A stretch of 64,000 bases of DNA, taken from NCBI GenBank assembly GCA_019137255.1, contig WPDH01000074.1, positions 310,001 through 374,000 on the forward strand. The letters run 5' to 3'. The translations under genes were made by a program, and so were the position numbers. Positions within the stretch are counted from its first letter, which is position 1; each line of letters starts with the position of its first letter. The notes under the pieces were generated by a model. It had not been told where the DNA came from. It ran no database searches and saw only the letters and a list, made by a program, of their open reading frames with translations. The DNA comes from Corinectria fuckeliana. Its lineage: Eukaryota; Ascomycota; Sordariomycetes; Hypocreales; Nectriaceae. Below are positions 35,362 to 46,859 of this stretch, in pieces.

Positions 35362-35408
35362 AAAAGTGGTCTAGAAGGGGGGGTGGTCCAGAAGTGGGGG
35401 GGGGGACT
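35362..35408 (-). repeat. Right terminal inverted repeat of the Fot1-like transposon
   Basis: Reverse complement of the left repeat: AAAAGTGGTCTAGAA, a G run, TGGTCCAGAAGT, ten G, ACT, then the flanking TA. Confidence 0.9.
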
Positions 35409-36467
35409 TATTCACTTACCTCCCAACAACCCCAACTTCGGCGAGGAACCTGGCCCCGGCCTAGCATGGTACCTTACTTATCAGATAAGTTAGACCCACG
35501 CGTTCTCTCGCTACCTCTGTCTCTTCGGTATGTATCGTCCAATCCGCCGGACATCGTTGTCCGGCCTTCAAAATGGGCTGTCACGCCCGTCTCGTCTGTA
35601 CCCGCACCAACCCCCTCCCCGGTGTCGGCTCGAGGTCTGCAATCATTGGGGCGGCAAGGCGGGAGAGAACAGTGTTGAAAACTTGAAAACATACCGAGCG
35701 GATCACCATCCGGGTTTGGATCTGGCTGCGGGAATTTTTCCCTCACAATAATTTATAAACATCTCCACTGTCGTTTGGAACGGCTGCTGTGCCGGTACCT
35801 GGAAGCTTCGGCGATGATGCGACCCTGACTGAGATGCAGGATACGTTTACCAATCCCGCCACTATCCGACAAATCACAGGCCAAGAATCAAATGCTGGCT
35901 AAGCAGTCATGATAAGAAGACAGAATCATGGCCAACGACGTCCAAACCTGCTTAACGCGCAGCCGGTGAGGGTATTGAGGGGCAAGAAGACAAGAGGCAG
36001 AGTCCGTTGGTATCTGTACCATCTTGGAGTACTGTAAACATATGGGCTCGGTGGAATTACCCAGCGAAGCATCATTTTATCCAGCTTCAGCCGCGAGACG
36101 GGGGTTTATTAATCTACTAGTTTACTGCTCGGCAATTAGATGGTACAGAAAACCCTCGGAGTTAAGCGGGAGAAGCCGCATCTCAAAGATGTTAAGCGTG
36201 GGGTACCTTGGGGGTTGTGGCTTGCTTCACGTGGCGGTGTGTGTGGCGGTGTGTGTGGCGGTCTAGTTTTTTTTTTAGAAGGCTGAGGATTTCCGAACCC
36301 TAACTCCACACGTGATCCAAGGGCACAAGTTTTGGGCTAGGGATAGCACACACCAGATTCGCATCCACTCAACCTCAGCCCGACATCACGACAACCAACG
36401 AAACGCGCATCAACAACAAGGTAAAGGTCTTTTCGGTAAGACATTTCCTCAGCACACGACAGTCAAG
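35409..36467. other. Intergenic between the transposon and eL33
   Basis: About 1 kb with the eL33 promoter and leader at its right end. A short tandem repeat built on GGCGGTGTGTGT lies at about 36232-36262. No gene recognised. Confidence 0.45.
36232..36262. repeat. Short GGCGGTGTGTGT tandem repeat
   Basis: About two and a half units of a 12-base GT-rich motif, followed by a run of T. Confidence 0.6.
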
Positions 36468-37170
36468 ATGCCTTCGGAAGCCGGACACAGACGTGAGTTT
36501 ATTTGCCTCCCACCGAAGACGATTTCGAACATCTCGAGATTGAGATGGAGGAATCCAGGATTGGTCAATGAGTTTTGCTAACGTCCTTATTCTAGTATAC
36601 GTCAAGTGAGTGCATCCTCCGTCCCCGGACACCATTCGAAGAGAGAAATTTTCTTAGCTCGCTCCCGCAGCGATCGGCCATGTCGAATCGATCTCGAAAT
36701 TTGCGACGCCGCGGAACGACACCGACACGAAGGACTTGGGCTGACAATGATGGTTTAGGGGACGTCACCTGAGCTACCAGCGCTCGCGTAACACCACCCA
36801 CTCTGGCACCAGCTTGATTAAGATCGAGGGTGTTGACGACACCAAGGGCGCCAAGTACGTCAATCCTGTCAACAATAAGCACCACTGAGGGGCAAATGCT
36901 AACCATACCTCACAGCTTCTACGCTGGCAAGAAGGTCGCTTTCGTTTATCGGGGCCAGAAGGAGATCCGAGGAACCAAGATTCGCGTTATCTGGGGCAAG
37001 GTCACCCGGCCGCACGGTAAATCCCATTCTGGCGAAACAACTCGAGGCACACTTACTAACTACCTGGTCCAGGCAACTCGGGCGTCGTCCGCGCCAAGTT
37101 CACGTCTCCTCTCCCCACCAAGTCTTTCGGTGCTTCCGTTCGTGTCATGCTGTACCCCTCGTCGATATAA
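36468..37170 (+). CDS. RPL33: 60S ribosomal protein eL33 (yeast Rpl33, human RPL35A)
   Basis: Structural protein of the large cytosolic ribosomal subunit. Five exons: 36468-36492, 36596-36605, 36759-36854, 36916-37016 and 37073-37170. Introns are 103, 153, 61 and 56 nt, and the protein is 109 aa, the normal length. The text HRLYVKGRHLSYQRS, then SLIKIEG, FYAGKKVAFVYR, IRGTKIRVIWGKVTRPHGNS and FGASVRVMLYPS, matches the family closely from end to end. Exon 2 is only 10 nt and supplies most of the Leu-Tyr-Val-Lys codons, so simple gene finders will miss it. Two introns in the first 12 codons follow the common pattern of ribosomal protein genes in filamentous fungi. Strong expression is expected. 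Confidence 0.95.
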
Positions 37171-40100
37171 AAATAGGGCTTCGGGATGGAGTTGGTAGTG
37201 AGGGGCGGTTCTCATTTGGTTGCATTGGTCGAGGCAAGGATAAAGCATATTGCCTTGCGTTGAGGCATTCAATTCAAAAGACGTCAAATCCCAACCCCGA
37301 GGGCTCTGAGGACCTGGCACCTCTTTGATGATGCATATACCTTACACATCGGTTGGCGAACTCGACCTCAGCCGGGCAGTCCACGAAGACCAGCGATGGG
37401 ACGTGGATGGATTGAGGGCGAATTCGGCCGCGGTGACTAGGGTACAAGCGATTCAGCGATGAATGCCAGGTCGGGGCTATTATTACGGCAACACTTGTCT
37501 CTACAAGCTGGATTGTGATTTTGATTGCTTTGGGAATTTTTGAGCCATGGTCGGGTGTCTTATGATGAATCGGAATGTCTTTTGAACAACGATTACGATC
37601 GATCACCCCAGTGACCTGCCAGCGAGTGATACCGATGGTTCCAGTATCAAATCCCCTGTTTCCGCAGTGAATCTTTCCATCTACAATTGAGCCTCATCAG
37701 TGACGACATAATTTTTTACTTGTATTAATGACAGCATCCGATATCTCCCATCATTCAGAAGCGAAGTTGTTTGTACAACTATAAATGCCAAGTCACACAG
37801 CCTGACGATGCAAACCCCGGTCCGCGCTTGCTCCTTAAACCTCGGGACTTGGCTAATACAATAGTCTCTTCTCTTTGCTATTCGAGAGCCTTGTCGCGAT
37901 GCGAGACGGTGAGCTGGTGGGATTGGTAATCGTGAGCTGGGCCTATTGCGATTGTGCTACCAGCAATACTCTATATAAAGGACCTTGGTCATCATGCATA
38001 TTTAGTATCAGGTTCAACGAATTGCTTGACTTGACTTTACTTGACTGTACTGGTAACATCATCGTGGCTTCCTGTCATGGTAATTATCCGAACTCGTCGT
38101 CAGGAGCTAGGTCTAGGACGGCATATACAATTATGGACGGGGTTCTTGAGCATCCAGTTCGCGGTGTAGTTCGTCTCGTCATAGATCCTAGCCGTTTTTC
38201 TCGGAAGCCCCAGTACATATAGGCGGTGTGATAAGTGGCTATGGGTGAATGAGTCGACGAATGCACGGATGGGGTGCTCGTGGTAGTCCCACCTTGGAGG
38301 CGGCTACGTAGTAAATCTAGGACGCCACGGGCCTGTGATTTACAGGAACACTTTCAAGATCCTTGGCGACTCTAGAATCGAGCTCGGGGCCGCCAGTCTA
38401 GAAGCAAAGGTGGAATCATTGTTCAGTTGAAGTAGACCACAAGAAACCACGGGGCGAGCAGATCATCCAGCTAGCCCCAGGTACAGTGCGAACCACGGTC
38501 TGTGCATGGTCTGATTCTGCACGATGACCGTGGCTTCAGCTTCAGCTGAAAAAGAGTTGAGGCTGGATCTTGCCTGTTCGTCTGATATCAAGTCGGCGGT
38601 CTGGGTTGTCCACATCCCAGCGGACAATGATGGATTGAGCAAAACCCTGGATGGGGGATTTTTGGTTTGGTTTGGCGGGGAGCCCGTCCATGGACCTTGC
38701 GACACATTCGTCAGTGACGGCAAATGTTAGCAAGGGTTGCAATGCATATCTACTTACTATGTACATGCAGCTGCCTTGTTCCGGGACCGGGATACGAATC
38801 CCGCGTTGGCGTTCTCTCGCGCTGTCTGCGATAGACGTACGTTGGTACGGCAGTCTACAGTACACTGCACTGCTACATCGCATGGCACGGATGCAACAGG
38901 GCATGGCTGTTGGACAACGCGGATGGCTCGGTGTGATGCTGGCTGTTGCATTGCAGGACGAGACGGGAAACAGCAAGATCCCGAACTGGCGTTTTCTCCT
39001 CGTTCCAACTTGGAGCTCATCCGGGACAGAGCGTCGTCAGACGCGAGTATAGCGTTGAAGTGGTGCCTCGACGAGCGCATAGGCTTAGGATGATGAGAGT
39101 AGTGACAACGTGTAGGGCCAGCCGCCGTGCCACCATCGGGAACGTCCAGCAGCAGTTCGTGGGTGTATCATGTATTATCATGGGTACTTGTGTGTACAGT
39201 ACTGTAGGTGGAAGTTGCCGGTAGTTACCTTACATAGGTACGGAGTAGTAGTGTCAGTTAGGTAGATTAGTACCATTCAGCTGGGCCAGGGTTCCGTGCC
39301 GGCCAGGCCTCTAACAAGCCATGGTTATTCGCAGAGCTGCCAGCCTAGTTTAGCATGTGGTGGTGGAGAGAGAGCTCTCTGGTGGCATGGAGACGGCGGC
39401 AGAGGGACGTGGTGGCGATCATTCACGCTCGACCCCTCACACCCAACTGGGCCCGTGGTTTGGCCCGTGGTTGGCTTTGCGGGCGTCCTGCAGACGCGTA
39501 CCTAGGTAAGTTAAGCATGAATCGAAAGGTCGCCGTAGGAGCCAGCTGCAAGTGGAGGGTCAATTGACGATAAGGTAGAGCCGGGGAGGGAGCAAAGCAG
39601 TGCGATTCAGCCAGAAGGTACGATGTAAACAAAGAGTGAGTAAATTGATGCTGTGTCAGGGTGATGAGCTGAAATTTACGAATGAATCAAATGTGTGCGT
39701 GTACGAATACACGCACAAGGAGGCAGCCGTCAGGTTGTCAGGGACACCTTGGGCTGCATGCCGATATGCATGCATCAGAGAGCTGTCGAAGTACTTAGGA
39801 TAAGATGTAGATACATCAATACTTGAGACTTCGCACTAATTATTCGTACAGTGCACTCTCACACCGGAAATTGAAAACTTCACTTTCGAGCACATCGACC
39901 CAAGCTTGACCGTCTACTACGTACTTCGCAACTATGTACACCACCAACGCCAACGATCAACGGTCAGGATGTAACTGGCTATGTACCTAGCTACTAGTAG
40001 AGTGCTAAGCCAAGGCCCTAGTACCTAGTCTAGAGCTCTCAAAGACCCGAGCAATCGAGGCAAAAAAAAGTTAGGAACCCAGCTCGCCAAAGGAAGATCG

Positions 40101-43100
40101 AGACAACCATCTCGCATCGACAATTGACCCTAGGAGAAGTGGCTTAGCCGCACCAGGAAGGATCCCGCATCGCGCGGAGCATGCCAACATGCACGAGTCT
40201 ACGCAAGAGGGTGTGAGGGAGCCACCGAACACGAAGAGAGAGACCGGGGCGAGACAAGTAGATGGCCCACGAAGCGACGTCGAGATGACTTTTCCGCCAG
40301 GCGACAGCGCAAGAACCGCGGCCACACCTCGGCACCGCGGATGGTGATTCGGCGGCCATAGGAAAGCTTGGAAGCTTTGGGGGGACCTCCATCTCGTCCT
40401 AGTTCCAACCATTGCCCCTGAGGCGCTGGGCTGACCGAACCCGCACAATCCATTGAATATTTAATCCATTAGTAAACTGCTCTGGCCGACCGCTTCCACA
40501 AGCCGCGTGCATGTAGATGTGTACTTCGCAATCTACGCAGTGCTCTAGTTGGCTTGGAAAGAAGTTGACTCCGTTAACTAATGTAGAGAGGTACAGCGCA
40601 TCACAGCAGCGGCGTTGGATGCCACGTCCACAGCTCCGTCGCCCATCCTTGCAACCGCAGTATGTACATACTATGTACATAAAATAAACAGGGCGGCGCT
40701 CTGCGGCTCACCCTTAGCGCAGTTTCGGTGGCCGAGGAAAGCAAAGTCTTTCGTTCTTCTCGACTGATTGATGAATTCGCAATTGCTAGTAGGTAGAGCA
40801 GCCTGGCGGTAATCGAATTGGGCTCTTCTTGACGGCATAGGTGCATTGGCTTCCAAGTTAACATCGTCCTGCACTACTAACGCTTCGATGCTTACTGCCT
40901 GCCTACTACGTAGAAGCAAGTCACTCGATGACGATCATGATGTCGATTGACAGACTTAGGCGAAGGAAGCCATTTCTTCTTGATTTTTAGGGTTTTGGCC
41001 GCCGAGGGGGGGGGGGGTACGAGGTACGAAGTACTTTGGGAGATCAAACCTCGTAAACCTGGAACTCTCGCACACACGTCCAGGTTGGGTTGTCCTGGGA
41101 GCCAGTGCCAGCTTTTTGCCAGCCTCCGGCAGAGAGTCGCATGTCGTGGCCGTCGCTGCAGTAGCGGAGAGCGAACGCGTCATGGTCGGGCGGTGGTGTC
41201 GCCCCTCGAATCAGGGCCCAGCAAAAACGGGACCTTGGGGTTTTCCTAGTCAGCTTACTCTGTACGAAGTAGTGACATGTCTATCAGGGCTGGCTGTTGC
41301 TCTCTTGTTGTTTTTAGTTCCTGGTATTTTGCTCTTGTCCGGCTCTCCGGAGACTACTAGTAGTGGAGGGGGGGTTGTTCGACAGCGGTACTTCGTCCGA
41401 CTTCCGTGCTCCGTGCTGTTTATACAATCGGTAGGTATGTACGTGTTGTGTGTACGTCTCGGTGCCGAATACGTGCGTGGCCTTCGCCCCAAGGTCCCCA
41501 TTGATCCTCGGGGCGATTGGCGGTCGAAAGCTTGATTGTGGACGTAGTCAACCGACTGTTGGGATGTTGGAAGTGGGATGGCGGCTTGGACCACGTAAAA
41601 CATAAGATGTCTGTCATCCCCGCGCCGACCTACAAACGCCCTTTTTGAGGAGAAGGAGATCTGTTCTGCCTGCATCGCCACTCGTTCCTGTTTCGTTCGT
41701 TCTGTTGCTGCGTCCTAGACCTATTTCACGCCTCTCTCGTATTCTCGTCAACGACTCAGCTTCTTTCCGTCTCCCAAGTACCTCACCTATCTATCTGTCA
41801 GCCTAATCCAACTACCTGCACGATAACAATATCGACGACCTTATTACTGCACATTACACTACTTTATCTCGCCCAAGCCACGATTCACATCCTCCAAGGG
41901 CACCCTAGAGCCTCAATAAAAGCGAAAGGCGATCCGAGATAACGACCCGGCGCAAAGTCCATTCGAGAGAATTCCACGCCAAGCGAGACACAGGTCCAGC
42001 AAGTCAGACAAACTGCAACGCTGATCGCAGCGCCGACGCTCCCGCAGCAGCTACAGCTAGTCACTACATACCTCGCTCACTACCTTCGCTGATCGGACGG
42101 CTTATTGGACCCTTCCGTATCGTGCCCATCCCTCATCGTCCCGCAGTACTGCACTGCACCCCCGGCAAACTACAAAGGCCAGCCGCTACGAAACGACACG
42201 ACGACGGTCCCGAAGCCCTGAACCAACAGTGTATTTTGCCAGCTGAAGCCTTTCCCTCCAAACGCTAGGAGAAGACCTAGCAATTTGAAGTGACGTCAGC
42301 ACTTCAGACAACAGCGCCTCGGACTTTACCGCCCGGGCCTAACGCGATCGCTGGAATAGCCCAACCCCGACACCGCGGAAACACGGCACGTTCCTCAACA
42401 AGGCCAGAAGAAAAAGGAAGAAGAAAATAATTCGGCCACCGCAGAACCACATCTACCACTAGTGGCTTGTTGTGTGAGAGAGTAACACAGACGACGTCGA
42501 CGACAACGAAGAAACACACCGAGACATCCAGCCGGCCTTTCCAAGCAACCGCCTTTGTCGAGACGATAATCAGCATCTCAGCACACACCGCAGCAACACC
42601 ATCTACAGGCACTCACAGCCAGGTCCCGGGGACAAGGGGTGTTTCACGACGCTGATAAGGTGAGATTTCAGTACCTGGGCCTAGCGGTTAACCTGGTCGT
42701 TTCTCGTTGCCCGGCCTCCCTTGGCCAACCTTGCGACAAGGACGAGTCCAGGCCTCCCTCATAACAGGTTCCTTCCAGGGCCTCTCTCTCTCTCCGTCTG
42801 GTCAATCGGGCCATCCAATCCCATCCTGCAAAGTCTGCAACGCCCAATCCGAACCCTCGAGTCCACAATACGATCGCTCGCTGCAACACGCAATAATCTG
42901 ACAATCTGGACGCACCCTGGCCCGGCCACAGGCGCCCACGAGTCAGACCCACTCCTTCTCATTGATAGCGCAACGAGGACCCGCAGCCCGCCCGCAGCCC
43001 GCAAGTCGCCCATACCATAAGCCGCCCGCTGTAAAGGCAGCCCCCCAGGCCTCCCAAGCTGCCCCAAAAGGCCGCCCCAAGAAAAAAAGCGCCCCAAGGG

Positions 43101-43496
43101 AACTTGCAGGTCGCGCCAGCGAAAAACGCCCCTAAAGCCGCCGGAAGCAGCCCACCTCCCCACTTGTTTGCGTGGCTTGGCTTGGCTCGCAAAGAACCAA
43201 GAAAACCAACACCAGACAGCAGACGCCCCCAACCTCTCCTCCACCATCTATCTCAAATCTCCACCACGAATCTCCCGTTCCAGGTCCAGCTATTCGCTTC
43301 CCTTGCTAGTCGCCGTTGGTCTTTCTCCCCTGGCCCTTTTCCACCTTGCACCTTTTCTCGTCGGTCGATTGCCTCCACTTCCGCCGTGACATTCACTCCG
43401 AGATAGATACCCTTGCCTCAACCGCAGTGGCCATTGCAAGATCCCACTCCACGGCTCCAGTTTGTTAAAACAGCGAACCCCCCAGCGCCCGCAACG
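37171..43496. other. 6.3-kb gene-poor intergenic region
   Basis: No convincing coding gene. Features seen are scattered TACGAAGTA/TACTTCG motifs (near 39919, 40523, 41022, 41263 and 41390), TAGGTACC-like units near 39489, and a G run at about 41007-41015. From about 41700 onward the DNA becomes pyrimidine-rich with many short upstream ATGs, and may be the long promoter and leader of the gene starting at 43497. No tRNA or rRNA recognised. Confidence 0.45.
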
Positions 43497-44909
43497 ATGG
43501 CGACCTCCGCCGACCAGTATCAACAAGCTCTGCCGCCTTCTCACCCCCAGGCGCAGCAGTATTACCCTCAGCAGCAGCAGCAGCATCAGAGACAGCAATC
43601 GCAACCGCAGTCGCCGCAGCACTTGCAGTTCGACCAGCCGCCTGTGTCGCAGCATCAGCGCCCTTCGCAGACCCAGAACCCGCCCACCGGCAGGTCGAGG
43701 ACCCTCAGCTTCCAGTCCCAGAAGTCCCAGAAATCGCATAAGAGCTCTGGCAGCAAGGAATTGCACCGGGACTTACACGAGACCTCTGCTGAGAAGGACG
43801 CAAAGCGTCTACACAGCAAAGCCGACCCTACCCTAGCCATCAGCGAGGCCGAGCCATGTAAGTCTTGTCTTTCCTTGACTTTGTCCCCTCTGAAGTAATT
43901 GGGACTCATAAACTGATATGAGCAATAGCCACCCTCGCCGCCATGAAGACTGAATCGAGTTTCGCACCTCTCCGATCTATGCAACACAAGGATGCGTTCG
44001 GCAACGCCATCGGTTCGTCTCATTCGTCATCATTTATAAGAGCGTCACTAACATGACTCACCAGCCGAACCCGACAAATCAAACCCTACCCGAAACAGGT
44101 GGGAACGACCTCTCGACACTATCCGAAGCTTTGAGGCAGCAATTGATGGCGGCTATGCGCGCAAATCGGTATACGGCGGTAAATCACACCATTTTCTCAA
44201 TATCCCCATTATCCGATACTGACCCTCTCTAGATACCGAGTCCGTAGCCAACTACAATCGCCGAAACAGCTCCATCACTGGGAATTCGCCGCGCATCGGT
44301 CATGACAGTTACTACAACGGCCGACCAGTATCCTTTAGACCAGAGCAGACTCAATTCGACCTAGGAACTCGCAGCAGCTACTTGGACGGACAACAGGGTG
44401 GCCCTGGTGCCGTTCCAGCCAGGCAACGAATGCCCCGAATCCAGACGGATCCCCAGGGAACTCACGGACGCAACCCGAATATCTATCCGATGCCCAACAA
44501 GGACCGATCATACGAGACGGTAACATCTGCCGCCGGCAGCGGTAACTCTGACCAGGCTGGCTACCAGACAGACCCCACCAGCAGCGACAACAGTTCTATC
44601 GATCGCAATGTTCCGGCTAAGCGCCGCGACCCAGCCAACGATTACGGAGCTAGGCCTGGCCAGGGCCAGCAATACCAGCGCGGTTACCTGGCGCCCATAC
44701 CCAATGGGCAAGGGCGGCAGCCTCAGCCACCGGCACCGAACTCGGCAGCACCTACTGCGGTACAGCCAACAGCTCCTCCAGCTGGAAAACAGAAGACTAC
44801 TCTTCTGAGACGGACATCTACCCAACAAAGTCAGAAAAGCCAACAAAGGCCAGATGCGCCCGAGAAGCGGAAGAGCTGGTTTGCCCGCCGATTCAGCAAG
44901 AATTCTTGA
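43497..44909 (+). CDS. DUF2406-like protein, low-complexity ends
   Basis: Four exons: 43497-43857, 43929-44012, 44065-44178 and 44233-44909. Introns of 71, 52 and 54 nt keep the frame and give 411 aa. The start is the ATG in GCAACGATGG; the frame is open further upstream but has no other ATG. The N-terminus is Gln/Pro-rich (CAG/CAA codons about 43553-43620). Then comes the conserved-looking core: a SRTLSFQSQKSQKSHKS patch, ETSAEKDAKRLHSKADPT, EAEPS and FGNAIAEPDKSNPTRNRWER, leading into PLDTIRSFEAAIDGGY. This pattern matches my memory of the fungal DUF2406 family, which has no settled function. The rest is disordered and ends in a basic KRKSWFARRFSKNS. Family assignment is moderate; coding status is strong. 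Confidence 0.8.
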
Positions 44910-45604
44910 GCAACCGAAAATTCGATATAACGGCCACGTACGCGTACACGTACACGAACACATCACTATGCGCACACACCCATCCACATTTTGCTCTTTT
45001 CTTTTGTCGATACCCATTTCTCGATTCTACTCCAGTATGGCGTCACCAATTGGGGCCAGGCTGTAGGCGATTCACTACAGAATTACGTGGGACGAAGTCG
45101 GTTACTCTTTCTACATGAACTATGACGTTCCTGGAAAGGAGGCCAGGGATGCTTGCCGCTTGGGTTTTGGTTTTGCTCGAAATGATTGCATGGACGCCTT
45201 GCTTGAAGATGGGAGACACTTGACATTGGTGCTGGATGGTACATATTAACACACGATAATTGTACGAGGCGTTGATGGGTTTACTTTGTTTGGTAATGGG
45301 CTGAGAGTTATCCGGGGATGCACGACAGACAGCGAATCTGCTCGCCGCAACCACACACTACTAATTATTCCTCATTCCCCCAAGCTTCTTACGTGGCATA
45401 TACGCGTGGCTGTAGATGATACTGCGGACACTGGCTTGCCGGGACGGCAGGCAGACGCACATGGCGAGAGAAGAGATAATTGTGATGCGCCAGCGAACTT
45501 GAACTTGAATTTGAACATGTGCCTAAATGAATGCGCCCCGATGTGATTGAAATGAATCCCGTGAAATTGTGTAGCCAGGATAGTACAACCGCCATTGTCG
45601 GCGT
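44910..45604. other. Convergent intergenic region
   Basis: 3' sides of the DUF2406-like gene and of VMA21. Open frames here overlap each other and lack domains. No gene seen. Confidence 0.5.
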
Positions 45605-46058
45605 CTATTGGTCCTTTTTGGATTGGCCCTTTCCCTTGTCCAATTGTTCGGATTGATCCTCCCTCATAGCGACGATGATGTACCCGACGAGAACCACGTT
45701 GGCCATGAGGGCAGCCAAGCCGCCTGCATAAGATGAGTGGCCTAAGGAGATGGTTAGCCAAGGGGGGCTGCTGACGCCAGAAATGGGAAGGGCGTGCCTT
45801 TGAAGACGGTGTGGACAGTGGCAAAGTAGGATCCGATGGGGACCACAATCATGGCGAGAGTGAAGGCGATCAGCTTGAAGATGACGTCGCTGGGTTTTCA
45901 CGGTTAGTTTCCAAGGGCGGTGTCAAGGGCGAAAGCGAAGGACGGGATGGGGACAGGTCGCACCTTGGCACGGCGGGGCTGATATTGGACTTTTCCTCGG
46001 GGGCCTCGTCCCGGTCGAAGATGGTCTTCTCCGTAGCGACAATGCGTCGGGTCGCCAT
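45605..46058 (-). CDS. VMA21: Vacuolar ATPase assembly integral membrane protein Vma21
   Basis: Small ER membrane chaperone that guides assembly of the V0 sector of the vacuolar H+-ATPase. Exons in reading order are 45964-46058, 45798-45889 and 45605-45741, giving 107 aa. Two membrane segments are visible, about residues 37-56 (LIAFTLAMIVVPIGSYFATV) and 69-88 (GGLAALMANVVLVGYIIVAM). The loop HTVFKGHSSYAGG between them is typical of Vma21, as is MREDQSEQ after the second. The tail is KGQSKKDQ; yeast Vma21 ends in a Lys-rich ER retrieval signal and this tail could serve the same role. The first intron (74 nt) is GT-AG. The second (45742-45797, 56 nt) needs a GC donor (AAAG|GCACGC), since no GT gives the conserved frame. 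It shares a divergent promoter region with the SNF2 gene. Confidence 0.88.
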
Positions 46059-46859
46059 TGTGTGCGATGAGGAGATGGGAGATGTAAGGATTTGTGGTGG
46101 TTTGAAAGGTTGTTTGGTCTGACCTTGTTGCGATGAATGAGTTGGCTGTAGCTGTGAGGCAGTGGATGATAGAGATCGCTAGCAAACGGCCCACCTGCAC
46201 GTGCGACCTACCATAGTAGTAGGCTACGGAGTAGGTAGGTACTTAGAAGATGCTCCATGTTGGTATCCGTACTTTCAGACTAAAAAGCATTTGGTGGGGA
46301 CGGAATGTTCGTCAGCACGACCATCTCAAATTTCAAAGGAAAAGAGCTTTCTTTGTCCCTTTTATTACGAGGTTCTTTCCTGTTTGCCTCGAGAAGAACG
46401 GTCGAGTGTATATTAACTCGCACTCGTGGCACTCGTTGACATTGTCCTAGCAAAACCACTACAACCTCACGTCAATTTCAAGACACCCCCAAGTTAAAGG
46501 GCCTGGAACGCGGATGGAGATATTCACGTGATTTCGTGACGATTGGCGCCATTGGCAGAAGCGCGTTCCATCGAGTTGAAGTCGAAAAACTCCACCGCCA
46601 GCCACCAGCGCTCCCGGTCCGTTCATTGTTCACGCCCCTCGCTCGCCTCGACAATAGTAGAGGACCCCCCCGTCTCGTTGGCCGGAAAAGGCTTCCCCAT
46701 TCATTGGCGTTTGCTCCCCTGACAACCTCACCCTCCGCTCACAAACTTCTCAGCTTTGGGTGACTGCATCCTCACTCACATCAAGGCTAAACCCCCCTCC
46801 CCCCGCCTCGCTGCCTTTTCTTATTTACCTAATCATCCTACGCTCGCTCTATTTCAGTC
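46059..46859. promoter_or_regulatory. Divergent promoter region of VMA21 and the SNF2 gene
   Basis: About 800 bp between two start codons pointing apart, so both promoters must lie here. The right half is pyrimidine-rich, usual for fungal leaders. A TACGGAGTAGGTAGGTAC motif sits near 46223-46242. No specific factor site is claimed. Confidence 0.5.

Larger units (their letters stand above)
24163..35408. mobile_element. Fot1/pogo-type DNA transposon carrying a nested LTR retrotransposon
   Basis: The outer element is bounded by inverted repeats (24163-24210 and 35362-35408) and by a TA dinucleotide on each side (24161-24162 and 35409-35410), the target duplication used by Tc1/mariner/pogo elements. 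Without the nested retroelement (25023-34414) and its extra 5-bp duplication, the transposon is about 1.85 kb, the size of Fot1-type elements. It encodes one decayed transposase on the minus strand, split by the insertion. Interior DNA is very AT-rich with stops almost only TAA/TAG, while the terminal ~100 bp are much less altered. No intact protein remains, so neither element can move by itself. Confidence 0.88.

Noticed and set aside
36150..36225. Possible 5S rRNA fragment (two GTTAAGC words and a GTGGGGTACC segment)
   Set aside because: The words do not line up with the internal promoter or the secondary structure of 5S rRNA over enough length.
38778..38812. tRNA-like B box (CGGGATACGAATCCCG)
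   Set aside because: No A box, acceptor stem or anticodon arm could be placed around it at tRNA spacing.
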